This document shows positions 26,128 to 34,099 of a stretch of 64,000 bases of DNA, in pieces. A program made the translations under genes and the position numbers. The notes beneath the pieces were generated by a model, which saw nothing but the letters and a program-made list of their open reading frames with translations, did no database searches and had not been told where the DNA came from. Within the stretch, counting starts at the first letter, position 1. Every line of letters begins with the position of its first letter. Origin of the DNA: Acidovorax sp. (GTDB taxonomy: Bacteria; Pseudomonadota; Gammaproteobacteria; Burkholderiales; Burkholderiaceae_C); assembly GCA_031277855.1 (NCBI GenBank), contig JAITLO010000029.1, positions 56,574 through 120,573 on the forward strand. Direction: 5' to 3'.

Positions 26128-27318
26128 GCCCTGAGGCTGGGCAAACCAGCGGCGTGCCAGGCGGTCCCAGAATTTCGAGCCGAGTTCGATGTTGTCGTCG
26201 TTGAAATCGTAGCCGGGGTTGTGCAGGCCCACGCCGGGCTGGCCACCGTGGCCGTTGCCAATCCAGCCATAGGCGCCGGGCACTTCTTCCAGCATGAAGC
26301 CAAAGTCTTCGGCCGTCATGGCGGGCGCAATGTCGGGGAAGGCATTGTCCTGGCCCACCATTTCCCGCATCACCTCGCCCATGAAGCGGGCTTCGCGGGC
26401 GGTGTTGGTGGTGTTGGGGTAGCCGGGCTTGTGGATGTAGACAGCCTCGCACAAATGGGCCTCGGCCACATGGCTGGCAATGCGCTGCAGGCCGGCCACC
26501 ATATAGTCCTGGGTCTCCTGGCTCAGCGCACGCACCGTGCCGTAGATGGCGCATTCATCGGGAATGATGTTTTCCACCGTGCCGCCCTCGATCTTGCCCA
26601 CGGTGAGCACGGCGCTGTCAATGGGGTCCACGCCGCGCGAGACCAGGCTCTGCAGCTGGCTGACGATGGCGCAGGCCACCGGAATCGGGTCCAGCGTTTT
26701 GTGCGGCATGGCTGCGTGGCCGCCCTTGCCGCGCACGCGGATCTCGAAGCGCATGGTGGAGGCCATGATGGGGCCCACGCGCACAGCCATCTGGCCCTGG
26801 GGCAGCGAGGGCCAGTTGTGCAGCGCAAACACGGCGTCGCAGGGAAAGTGTTTGAACAGGCCGTCGACCATCATGGCCTTGGCGCCGGCGCCGCCTTCTT
26901 CGGCCGGCTGGAAGATCAGGTGCACCGTGCCGTCAAAGTCGGGGGCTTGTGCCATCAGCGTGGCTGCGCCCAGCAGCATGGTGGTGTGGCCGTCGTGGCC
27001 GCAGGCGTGCATCTTGCCGGGCACGCAGCTTGCGTAGGCAGCGCCTGTGGTTTCGGCCACGGGCAGGGCGTCCATGTCGGCGCGTATGCCAATCTGGCGG
27101 CCGGGCTTGTCTTTGCTGCGGCCCTTGCCGTAGATGCTGGCCACCACGCCGGTGCCGCCCAGGCCACGGTGTACGGACAGGCCCAGGGCCGTCAGGTAGG
27201 CGGCCACTTTGTCGGCCGTGCGGTGTTCTTCGTATTTCAGCTCGGGGTTGGCGTGCAGGTCGCGCCGGAAGCTGATCAATTGGCCCAGATAGGGGGTGAT
27301 ATCGGATGCGGTGGTCAT
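26125..27318 (-). CDS. M20 family amidohydrolase (hippurate/N-acyl-amino-acid hydrolase type)
   Basis: 397 residues from ATG 27318; an ATG at 27339 would add seven. M20D features: IGIRADMDALPVAE, MHACGHDGHTTMLLGAA with metal-binding Cys and His, LIFQPAEEGGAGAK with catalytic Glu, and a lid domain with MPHKTLDPIPVACAIV. These enzymes remove acyl groups from N-acyl amino acids or hippurate-like compounds using two divalent metals, usually in the cytoplasm. No substrate clue from neighbours; divergent from the DHH phosphoesterase gene. Confidence 0.92.
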   Translation of the reverse strand: MTTASDITPYLGQLISFRRDLHANPELKYEEHRTADKVAAYLTALGLSVHRGLGGTGVVASIYGKGRSKDKPGRQIGIRADMDALPVAETTGAAYASCVPGKMHACGHDGHTTMLLGAATLMAQAPDFDGTVHLIFQPAEEGGAGAKAMMVDGLFKHFPCDAVFALHNWPSLPQGQMAVRVGPIMASTMRFEIRVRGKGGHAAMPHKTLDPIPVACAIVSQLQSLVSRGVDPIDSAVLTVGKIEGGTVENIIPDECAIYGTVRALSQETQDYMVAGLQRIASHVAEAHLCEAVYIHKPGYPNTTNTAREARFMGEVMREMVGQDNAFPDIAPAMTAEDFGFMLEEVPGAYGWIGNGHGGQPGVGLHNPGYDFNDDNIELGSKFWDRLARRWFAQPQG

Positions 27319-27715
27319 CGTGAATCGGTACCAGCACATGCTGTGCCTGGCACGGGTCGGAGAGTAGCTTCACATTATCGTCAAAAGGAATATCGGCTCA
27401 TAGGGGGAAACCGTAGGCTATGGGCGGAATGATGGTTGCTGGTTTTGGGTATGAAACAAAAGCTTTGTATTGATGGGTGAAGCAATTGAAGCTATCTATT
27501 TGATAGTTGTCTGCTGCGGTTTCGACTAAGTTAAGTCGCAAATGGCATAGGGCGAAAGAGGGCTGCTATGCCGAATTCAGGGTTTTGGAAAATTCCTTTT
27601 TGGAATGTTTTGTGGCCTGTGCCGTGGGCTGCTGGCCACGCAATCTGAGTGCAGCCTGTGGTTGGTGTGGGGACACAACGCGGCGGCAGGGGTGAAGCAG
27701 CGACAATCGGCGCCA
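27319..27715. other. Intergenic region between divergent amidohydrolase and DHH genes
   Basis: 397 bp with lower GC than the genes around it. Small palindromes are present: CTATC-TATTT-GATAG near 27491-27505 and CGACT-AAGTTA-AGTCG at 27523-27538. Both divergent promoters should be here. No gene or RNA is recognised. Confidence 0.4.
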
Positions 27716-28717
27716 ATGACCAGAACCATTCTTCCCCTGCAACTGCTGGTGGGGCCATCGCATGATGATCCGCGCCCTCTGATCCTCTACCACGGCCGCC
27801 GCTGCCCGGACGGCTTTGGCGCCTCGCTGGCCGCCTGGCTGTATTACGGCGATGCGGCCGAGTACCGCGGCCTGGACCATGGCGAAATCCAGGCCCCCGA
27901 GGACCTGGGCGAACTGGATGGCCGCGCCGTCTATGTGCTGGACTTTGCCTTCGAGCCCGCGCTGATGGCCGCCATCGAGGCGCGTGTGGCCAAGCTGGTG
28001 GTGCTGGACCACCACAAGAGTGCGGCCGAAAAGCTCACCGGCTACCAATGCCGCTGCGGCGTGGTGCACTTCGATATGAACAAGTCCGGCGCCCGCCTGG
28101 CCTGGGAGTTCTTCCATCCCGAAAAGCCCGTGCCCGGCCTGATCCGCTACATCGAGGACCGCGACATCTGGAAGTGGGAATTCGCCGAAAGCCCGGCCTT
28201 TCTGGCCGCGCTGGAAATGGAGCCCCGCACCATCGCACGCTGGGCCGAGATTGCGGCCTTCACGCCCGCGCAGGAGGCCGAGTTCATGGCCCGCGGCGGT
28301 GCCATGGACGAGAAATACCAAAAGCTCTGCGCCGATATTGCGGACGGTGCCCAGCCCCTGGTCTTCAACGGCCAGCAGGGCCTGATGGTCAACTGCAACG
28401 GCATGTTCCACAGCCAGGTGGGCGACATCCTCTCGCGCCAAAGCGGCAGCTTTGCGCTGATGTGGCATGCCGGCACCAAGGGCGTGAAGGTGGGCCTGCG
28501 TTCGCGCTCGGAGTTCAACTGCATTCCCCTGGCCGAAGCCATGGGCGGCGGCGGCCATGCCCAGGCCTGCGGTTTCAAAATGGGCAATGAGCGCCTGGTG
28601 GAGCTGCTGACTGGCACGTTCAAGTCCGACGCCGAGGCCGACTACGCTTTCGTCAAAGCCCCGCTGATGGAGTTTGACGAAGAGGGCAAGTGGATACGTC
28701 CGCCTAAGCAGGATTGA
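27716..28717 (+). CDS. DHH-family phosphoesterase (DHHA1 type)
   Basis: 333 residues from ATG 27716; the 37 upstream in-frame codons are not convincing. Metal motifs: YHGRRCPDGFGASLAAW (an altered D-x-D start), VLDFAFEP, and the naming motif in VVLDHHKSA. The C-terminal DHHA1 nucleic-acid-binding part ends in EAMGGGGHAQACGFKM. Related proteins degrade short oligonucleotides or pAp/cyclic dinucleotides (NrnA/NrnB-like); the exact substrate is open. Followed by a two-hairpin terminator-like element. Confidence 0.85.
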   Translation: MTRTILPLQLLVGPSHDDPRPLILYHGRRCPDGFGASLAAWLYYGDAAEYRGLDHGEIQAPEDLGELDGRAVYVLDFAFEPALMAAIEARVAKLVVLDHHKSAAEKLTGYQCRCGVVHFDMNKSGARLAWEFFHPEKPVPGLIRYIEDRDIWKWEFAESPAFLAALEMEPRTIARWAEIAAFTPAQEAEFMARGGAMDEKYQKLCADIADGAQPLVFNGQQGLMVNCNGMFHSQVGDILSRQSGSFALMWHAGTKGVKVGLRSRSEFNCIPLAEAMGGGGHAQACGFKMGNERLVELLTGTFKSDAEADYAFVKAPLMEFDEEGKWIRPPKQD

Positions 28718-28731
28718 AGCGGGTTGAGCCC

Positions 28732-28847
28732 GGCAGGCCCTGAACAGGGGCCTGTCAAAACCAGAGCTGCCTGTGCAGGTGGAGCAACGATTTCAGATAG
28801 AAAACTATGGGAAATCGAGGCTACATCGGCACAGGCAGCTCTTTTTT
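28732..28847 (+). ncRNA. Two-hairpin structured element ending in a U-tract (terminator or small RNA)
   Basis: First hairpin 28732-28756: GGCAGGCCC/GGGCCTGTC around a TGAACAG loop (one G-T pair). Second: a perfect 14-bp stem 28763-28776 with 28829-28842 (AGAGCTGCCTGTGC and its complement), enclosing a second stem CGATTTC/GAAATCG (28788-28794, 28811-28817) and an inner ATAG-AAAA-CTAT, then TTTTTT. Such nested pairing over 80 bases is more than a simple terminator needs. It could be the 3' end of the DHH mRNA, a 3'-derived small RNA, or an independent RNA. Confidence 0.5.
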
Positions 28848-28849
28848 AT

Positions 28850-29680
28850 TCAGTGCTCAGCGGCCGCCAGCGTCACGCCGCAGCTTTGCGGCAGCGGATT
28901 TGGCCCGCTTTTCCAGCCCGGCAGGGCCAGCAGCGCCTGCCACTGCTGCACCTCGGGCACATGGCCCAGCTGGCGCCAGTCAGCGCAAAAGCGCATCACC
29001 TCGCCCGTGGCCGGGTGGGGAATCTCCAGCGCATGGCCGTGCAGCCACAGCCGCTGCAGGCCTATGCGCTCGGCCCACCAGCGGTTGAGCGCGCCCTTGC
29101 CGTGGGTGGCGTCGCCAATGATGGGGTGGGATTCATGCTTCAAATGCCGGCGGATCTGGTGGCGGCGCCCGGTTTTGGGAAAGGCCTCCACCAGCGAGAT
29201 GCGCGTGCCCGGGTGGCGGGCGTCATAGGCCTCGGGCCATTCCAGCTGGGCCAGGCCGCGCAGCAGGGTTTGCGCCGGCTGGGCCGGTGCATCGGGTGGG
29301 GCATCGTCGGGCTGGAGGGCGTAGTCCACATCGATCTCGGCCGGCACCCAGCCGCGTGCCAGCGCTAGATAGTGTTTGTGGGCGCGGTGCTCGGCAAAGG
29401 CAGCGGCCAGTTGCTGCGTGGCCTCTTTGTGCAGGCCAAACACCAGCACGCCGCAAGTGCCCTGGTCCAGTCGGTGCACGGGCCAAACATGGCGACCGAT
29501 CTGGTCGCGCAGGCGCTGCAGCACAAAGCGCGTTTCATGGCGGGCAATGGCCGTGCGGTGCACCAGCCAGCCTGCGGGCTTGTAGACCACCACCATGTCC
29601 TCGTCCTGGTAGAGGATGTGCAGCGGCGGGCGCTGCGCTGCGGCATCGGTGGAGTGTGGGGTGGAATCGGAAACAAGCAT
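28850..29680 (-). CDS. truC: tRNA pseudouridine(65) synthase TruC
   Basis: 276 residues from ATG 29680; the longer upstream frame is low-complexity shadow. RluA-type fold: VVVYKPAGWLVHRT, then the catalytic Asp in VHRLDQGTCGVLVF, KHYLALARG, GRRHQIRRHLKHESHPIIGD and LWLHGHALEIPHP. The WLVHRT and length favour TruC, which modifies U65 of tRNAs, over RluA/C/D, and no S4 domain is present. Divergent from ddh across 238 bases. Confidence 0.9.
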   Translation of the reverse strand: MLVSDSTPHSTDAAAQRPPLHILYQDEDMVVVYKPAGWLVHRTAIARHETRFVLQRLRDQIGRHVWPVHRLDQGTCGVLVFGLHKEATQQLAAAFAEHRAHKHYLALARGWVPAEIDVDYALQPDDAPPDAPAQPAQTLLRGLAQLEWPEAYDARHPGTRISLVEAFPKTGRRHQIRRHLKHESHPIIGDATHGKGALNRWWAERIGLQRLWLHGHALEIPHPATGEVMRFCADWRQLGHVPEVQQWQALLALPGWKSGPNPLPQSCGVTLAAAEH

Positions 29681-29918
29681 GGGGCGTGGGCAGGGGGCAG
29701 GAAAAGCAGGTCGCTGTGCGCAGCTGTGCGGCAGCGAGGCCCTGCAGTGTAGGTGCGCAGCGCCGCCGCTGCCGCGAGCGGCGTGCACACCCCTGCTGCT
29801 GCGCGGTGACAGGGGGCGGGCTTTGCGGTGAAAATCACTGTTTTGGTGCATGGCTGCGATTTCGCAGCGGTCCGGCGCCAAGGCTTTGCTTTCCCCGTAT
29901 CAATAAGGACTTTGTGGC

Positions 29919-30917
29919 ATGACCACTGCACAACACTCTCCCATCCGCATCGGCGTGGTGGGCTATGGCAATCTGGGTCGCGGTGTGGAGGCCGCCGTGG
30001 CCCTGAACCCCGACATGGTGATCACCGGCCTGTACACCCGCCGCGATCCCGCGCAGCTCAAGCCCGCCAACCCTGCCACGCCGGTCTATGGCATGGAAGC
30101 GCTGGCCGGCCATGTGGGCCAGGTGGATGTGCTGATTCTGTGTGGCGGCTCCAAGGACGATTTGCCCCAGCAGTCGCCCGCGCTGGCGGCACAGTTCAAC
30201 ATCGTCGACAGCTTTGACACCCATGCCCGCATTCCCGAGCACTTTGCGGCCGTGGACGCGGCAGCCCAGGGCGGCAAGACCACGGCGCTGATCTCGGCGG
30301 GCTGGGACCCCGGCATGTTCTCCATCAACCGCATCATGGGCGAGGCCCTGCTGCCCGAGGGCGCAACCTATACCTTCTGGGGCAAGGGCCTGAGCCAGGG
30401 GCACTCCGACGCCATACGCCGCATTCCCGGCGTGGCCGGCGGCGTGCAATACACCATCCCCGTGGAAGCGGCCGTGGAGGCCGTGCGCAGCGGCACGCGC
30501 CCACAACTCACCACACGCCAAAAGCATGAGCGTGTGTGCCATGTGGTGCTGGCCGAAGGCGCCGACGCTGAGACCGTGCGCAAGACCATTGTCGAGATGC
30601 CGCACTACTTTGCCGAGTACGACACCACGGTGCATTTCATCAGCGCCGAAGAGCTGGCACGCGACCACGCCGCCATGCCCCATGGCGGCTTTGTGATCCG
30701 CAGCGGCAACACCAGTGCCGGCGCCAAGCAGGTGATCGAGTACCGCCTGCAGCTGGACAGCAACCCCGAGTTCACCTCCAGCGTGCTGGTGGCCTATGCC
30801 CGCGCCGTGCACCGCATGCAGCAAATGGGCTTGCACGGCGCCAAGACCGTGTTCGACGTGGCGCCGGGCTGGCTGTCGCCCAAGAGCGCGGCCCAGCTGC
30901 GTGCCGAAGCGCTGTAA
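29919..30917 (+). CDS. ddh: meso-Diaminopimelate D-dehydrogenase
   Basis: 332 residues. NADP-binding start IRIGVVGYGNLGRGVE, then TRRDPAQL, ILCGGSKDDLPQQ, SAGWDPGMFSINR and FWGKGLSQGHSDAIRRIPGV (partly), all typical of Ddh. It reductively aminates tetrahydrodipicolinate analog in one step to meso-DAP, bypassing the succinylase or acetylase branch of lysine and peptidoglycan synthesis; it can also run oxidatively. Rare compared with the DapD/E route. An aspartokinase gene lies 31 kb away, not linked. Confidence 0.95.
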   Translation: MTTAQHSPIRIGVVGYGNLGRGVEAAVALNPDMVITGLYTRRDPAQLKPANPATPVYGMEALAGHVGQVDVLILCGGSKDDLPQQSPALAAQFNIVDSFDTHARIPEHFAAVDAAAQGGKTTALISAGWDPGMFSINRIMGEALLPEGATYTFWGKGLSQGHSDAIRRIPGVAGGVQYTIPVEAAVEAVRSGTRPQLTTRQKHERVCHVVLAEGADAETVRKTIVEMPHYFAEYDTTVHFISAEELARDHAAMPHGGFVIRSGNTSAGAKQVIEYRLQLDSNPEFTSSVLVAYARAVHRMQQMGLHGAKTVFDVAPGWLSPKSAAQLRAEAL

Positions 30918-30963
30918 CCCAGCGTTTGAGTCAAAACGCCTGAAACCCTGCAGGCGCAAGCAT

Positions 30964-30990
30964 CAGCAGCTCCTGTATTGGGAGCTGCTG
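30964..30990. terminator. 10-bp perfect hairpin between ddh and the RidA-like gene
   Basis: CAGCAGCTCC-TGTATTG-GGAGCTGCTG lies between the stops of two converging genes. No T-run on either strand, so it is probably a bidirectional 3' end structure. Confidence 0.55.
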
Positions 30991-30998
30991 CCTGGTGC

Positions 30999-31532
30999 TT
31001 ACCTGCTGATCGAGGTGGCCCCGCGCACGGCCACCACTTCAATTTCCACCAGCAGTGCGGGGTTGGCCAGGGCAGCGACCTCGAAGGTGGAGCGCGCCGG
31101 CAGATGGGGCTGGGCAGCTGTGCCAAAGAACTGGCTATAGCCCTTCATAAAGCCGGCAAAGTCCATCTTTCCATTTTTGGCCGGGTCTTTGACCAGATAG
31201 ACCTGCATCTTCACCACATCGGACATGGAAAGCCCCATGCCCTTGAGCTGGGCATCAATGGTTTGCAGCACGGAGACGGCCTGCGTCTCGGTGTCGCCGT
31301 AGGCGGCAATGTCGGTGGGTGATTTGCTCTTGTCCTTGAGCGTGGCGGTCTTGCCCGAGAGGTAGACGGTGCTGGCGCCGGCAGGCACTTCCACGGCGTT
31401 GGCAATGGGGAAGTTGCTGCCGGGCAGCTTGTAGCGCAAGAGCTCGGGGGTGGAGGCGGTCTGGGTGGCGCAGCCAGCCAGGGCGAGGGAGGCCAGCAGG
31501 GATGCAAGCAGCAAGGGAGCACGGAAAGACAT
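30999..31532 (-). CDS. Lipoprotein RidA-family (YjgF/UK114) imine deaminase
   Basis: 177 residues. Residues 1-20 are a lipoprotein signal with lipobox LALAGC, so the mature protein starts at Cys20 and should be anchored in a membrane facing the periplasm. Residue after Cys is Ala, favouring the outer membrane. The RidA fold follows: VYLSGKTATL, QAVSVLQTIDAQLKGMGLSMSDVVKMQVYLV (partly) and PARSTFEVAALANPALLVEIEVVAV, which keeps the Arg needed to bind the 2-imino acid in active RidA. Cytoplasmic RidA normally hydrolyses reactive enamines/imines. Third gene of an operon with a cytochrome c and an amine oxidase, which suggests it clears their imine product. Confidence 0.9.
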   Translation of the reverse strand: MSFRAPLLLASLLASLALAGCATQTASTPELLRYKLPGSNFPIANAVEVPAGASTVYLSGKTATLKDKSKSPTDIAAYGDTETQAVSVLQTIDAQLKGMGLSMSDVVKMQVYLVKDPAKNGKMDFAGFMKGYSQFFGTAAQPHLPARSTFEVAALANPALLVEIEVVAVRGATSISR

Positions 31533-31602
31533 GGCGAAAACCTTTTAGATCGAGACGGAAAACACCACCGCTATCACCAAGGATGCGGTGGACAGAAACG
31601 GT

Positions 31603-32085
31603 TCAGGGGCGGAAGACCTGCACGTCCTGGGCGCTGACGGGGTCGGTGAAGTGGTTGCCAAAATGGCTGCGCACATAGTTGACGACCTCGGCCACTTCTT
31701 CATTGCTCAGGCGGGCGCCAAAACCGGGCATGCCGTGCAGGCCGTTCATGACCACGGCCACGGGGTAGGCTGCGGCCGTGAGCTTGGGGTTGGAGGCCAG
31801 CGCCGGGTAAAAGCCCGCCCCCTGGCTGCCCTGGGCCTGGGACATGTGGCAGCCCTGGCAAATGGCCTGGTAGACCTGCTCGCCGCTGCGCTGCGCCAGC
31901 TGCTGCGGTGTGCTGGCAAAGTCGGCCTTGAGTGCGGCAATCTTGCTAGGGGCGAGGGCAAGCACTTGGGAGGCCGTGCCTGTCACGCTGGAGGCTGTCG
32001 GCTGCGCCGCCATGGCATGGAAATGGAAGACGCTGGCCAGCAGCAGGCCGCCCAGGGCCAGTCCTCGGGAAACAATGGTGTGCAT
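31603..32085 (-). CDS. Exported class I c-type cytochrome
   Basis: 160 residues from ATG 32085, with GGAG eight bases upstream. An N-terminal signal (IVSRGLALGGLLLASVFHFHAMA) ends near residue 27, so it is secreted. One haem site CQGCH near residue 75 and a likely axial methionine in NGLHGMPGFGARLSNEEVAEVVNYVR (MPGF). Single-haem electron carrier about 13 kDa after processing. Between the amine oxidase (37 bases) and the RidA lipoprotein (70 bases), so it is a natural electron acceptor for the oxidase. Confidence 0.92.
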   Translation of the reverse strand: MHTIVSRGLALGGLLLASVFHFHAMAAQPTASSVTGTASQVLALAPSKIAALKADFASTPQQLAQRSGEQVYQAICQGCHMSQAQGSQGAGFYPALASNPKLTAAAYPVAVVMNGLHGMPGFGARLSNEEVAEVVNYVRSHFGNHFTDPVSAQDVQVFRP

Positions 32086-32122
32086 GAAAAGGCTCCGTGC
32101 AGAAATGAGGGGCTTGTGTGAG

Positions 32123-33718
32123 TCAGACGCTGATGGCCTTGGCGTGCAGGCGCTGTATGGCGTCCAGCGAGGACAGCACCGCACCTTCTTGCCAGGCTGG
32201 GAGGTAGGACAGGTGCTCGCCGGCCAACACGATGCGGCCATCCACCTGGGCCATGGCTTGGTAGTGCTGCGCGCGCAGCTCGTCGCTCCATTTGCCGTAG
32301 CAGCCCTGAACCCAGGGCACGCGGTGCCAGGCCACGGCCACACCGCACTTGAACTCCTTGAGGTATTGCGGGTGGATCTGGCTGCCGTATTCCAGCGCCA
32401 TGCGTATGCGTTCCTTGGGCGAGAGCGAGGCAAGCCGGTAGGAGCTGTTCGTCTCCATGGTGTAGGCACCCAGCAGCACGGCGGGGCCGGGGCGCATATA
32501 GTCGGTGGAGGGATAGGAAATTTGCCCTATGGGCAGGTCGGTCAAGCTGATGCCGCCGTAGATGTGTTCGTCCTCTTCCCAGAAGCGACGCTTGAACTCC
32601 AAACCAATCTTGTTGGAGCTGGCATAGGGCAGGCTGTCGATGCCGGCGCGCATGGCGCTGCTGACCTGGATGTCCATCTGGCTAAGGATGGAGGCCGGAA
32701 TCGTGCACACGCACCAGTCGGCGCTGATCTTGCGCATGGCACCAGGGTGGCGGGCATCGCTGTAGTGCACGGTGACGGAGCTCGCGTTTTGCTCCACCTT
32801 GCTGACCTTGGCGTTGTACTGGATCAGCCCGCCCAAATCACGTGCCATGGCCTGAGGCAATGTGTCCATGCCTCCGACGGGTTGGAAGATGGTGGTGTGG
32901 AATTCGTGCATATTGCCCATGCCGATTTGGCTCCACATCTTGGAGTCGAGCAGGGTGTGCAAATCGATGGGTTCGGAGGCCTTGGCCGGTGACATCAAGC
33001 CGCCGCCGGGAGGCACATCAAAGCCACGGAATTCGCTAGCGTGCAAGTTGGCGGTGTAGCGGTAGTTCTTGTCCAGTGCCCCCCAGGACCGCAAGCCTGC
33101 CAAGAGTTTTTCTCGGTCTTCGGCGGTGATGCTGGCATCCAATGCACCTTGCTGTGTCGCTTTGGACAGCAGTTCGGTCACATGGCCGCGTACATCGGTG
33201 CTGATGTGGTGAAAGCGCTGGGGTTTGCCGCCAAAGGCCCGGGTCTGGTGGAGGTAGGCGCTGTGATTGACCTGGTTGAAGGGCTCCAGCTGCACGCCGT
33301 AACGGCGGTACAGGTCCATCATGGCGTGGTGGTTGTGGGGCACGCGCCAGGGGCCTGGGTTGAGGTAGTTGCCCTTGGCAAAGCCCACGTTTTGGGTGGT
33401 GCCGTCCAGCTCGGTATAACGGTCACCGCCGCGCAAGGTCCAGCTGCGTCCGCCAGCACGGTTTTGGTATTCCAGCACGGAGACCTTGTAGCCGGCATTG
33501 CGCAGCTCGACAGCGGCCAGCATGCCAGCCAGGCCAGCACCCAGCACCACCACGCTGGCGCCGGGCTTGGCCTTGCCTAAGGTGATGGGGCCCTGGTAGC
33601 CGGATTCGGCGGCATGCCCCAGGCTGGACATGGCCTGGTACATGGCCGAGCCGCCGGCCACCTGGCCAATCATGCTGAGCAATTTACGTCGGGTGAGCGC
33701 TGGTTTTTCGACTGGCAT
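32123..33718 (-). CDS. Tat-exported FAD amine oxidase/dehydrogenase
   Basis: 531 residues. The N-terminus LTRRKLLSMIGQVAGGSAMY is a twin-arginine signal, so the folded flavoprotein is moved to the periplasm. FAD Rossmann motif VVVLGAGLAGMLAAVELRNAGY (partly) and NRAGGRSWTLRGG identify the flavin monoamine oxidase family; the C-terminal FAD segment is GEHLSYLPAWQEGAVLSSLDAI. Substrate unknown; candidates are polyamines, aromatic amines or L-amino acids. With a cytochrome c and RidA gene downstream it may act as a dehydrogenase passing electrons to cytochrome c, as shown for the NicA2-type enzyme of nicotine degradation, rather than to oxygen. Confidence 0.9.
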   Translation of the reverse strand: MPVEKPALTRRKLLSMIGQVAGGSAMYQAMSSLGHAAESGYQGPITLGKAKPGASVVVLGAGLAGMLAAVELRNAGYKVSVLEYQNRAGGRSWTLRGGDRYTELDGTTQNVGFAKGNYLNPGPWRVPHNHHAMMDLYRRYGVQLEPFNQVNHSAYLHQTRAFGGKPQRFHHISTDVRGHVTELLSKATQQGALDASITAEDREKLLAGLRSWGALDKNYRYTANLHASEFRGFDVPPGGGLMSPAKASEPIDLHTLLDSKMWSQIGMGNMHEFHTTIFQPVGGMDTLPQAMARDLGGLIQYNAKVSKVEQNASSVTVHYSDARHPGAMRKISADWCVCTIPASILSQMDIQVSSAMRAGIDSLPYASSNKIGLEFKRRFWEEDEHIYGGISLTDLPIGQISYPSTDYMRPGPAVLLGAYTMETNSSYRLASLSPKERIRMALEYGSQIHPQYLKEFKCGVAVAWHRVPWVQGCYGKWSDELRAQHYQAMAQVDGRIVLAGEHLSYLPAWQEGAVLSSLDAIQRLHAKAISV

Positions 33719-34033
33719 AAATCAGAGTGCTTTCTAGAAGACTGCAAGCGCGGGGGCTGCGCTTGCTATCTGGCTTAGTGCAACTGGCGTGCCAGCTTGT
33801 GCAAACAGTGGGGCGTTTGGGTGAGGGGGCTGCAAAGCCGGTGTGGAAAGTGGTGGGCGCTATGAAATCTGCACTTTTCTGGGACTGGATCGCACCAAGC
33901 TCGCCATCTCCAGGTTAATTTGGTGCGGCTTGTGAGGGGCTGTAGAAATGTGTTCATCCATGTGTCGATCTCTGCATAAAACGCCCATAAAACGCAGATG
34001 CAGCGCGGATGAAAGTGCAGGCCCCGCAGACAC
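33719..34033. other. Upstream region of the amine oxidase operon
   Basis: No gene seen. It carries a direct repeat CATAAAACGC at 33975-33984 and 33986-33995, eleven bases apart (one helical turn), and arms GCACCAA (33892-33898) and TTGGTGC (33920-33926). These are plausible regulator sites for the minus-strand operon, with no known regulator named. Confidence 0.4.
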
Positions 34034-34058
34034 AAAAAAGCCCGCGGGATGGCGGGCT
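34034..34058 (-). terminator. Rho-independent terminator after the MFS gene
   Basis: On the minus strand AGCCCGC/GCGGGCT arms (34052-34058 with 34039-34045) are followed by six T residues, about 40 bases past the MFS stop. Confidence 0.85.
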
Positions 34059-34099
34059 GGGATCAAGAGGGCAGTCTGGTCAGACCTGTGAACAGGTTC

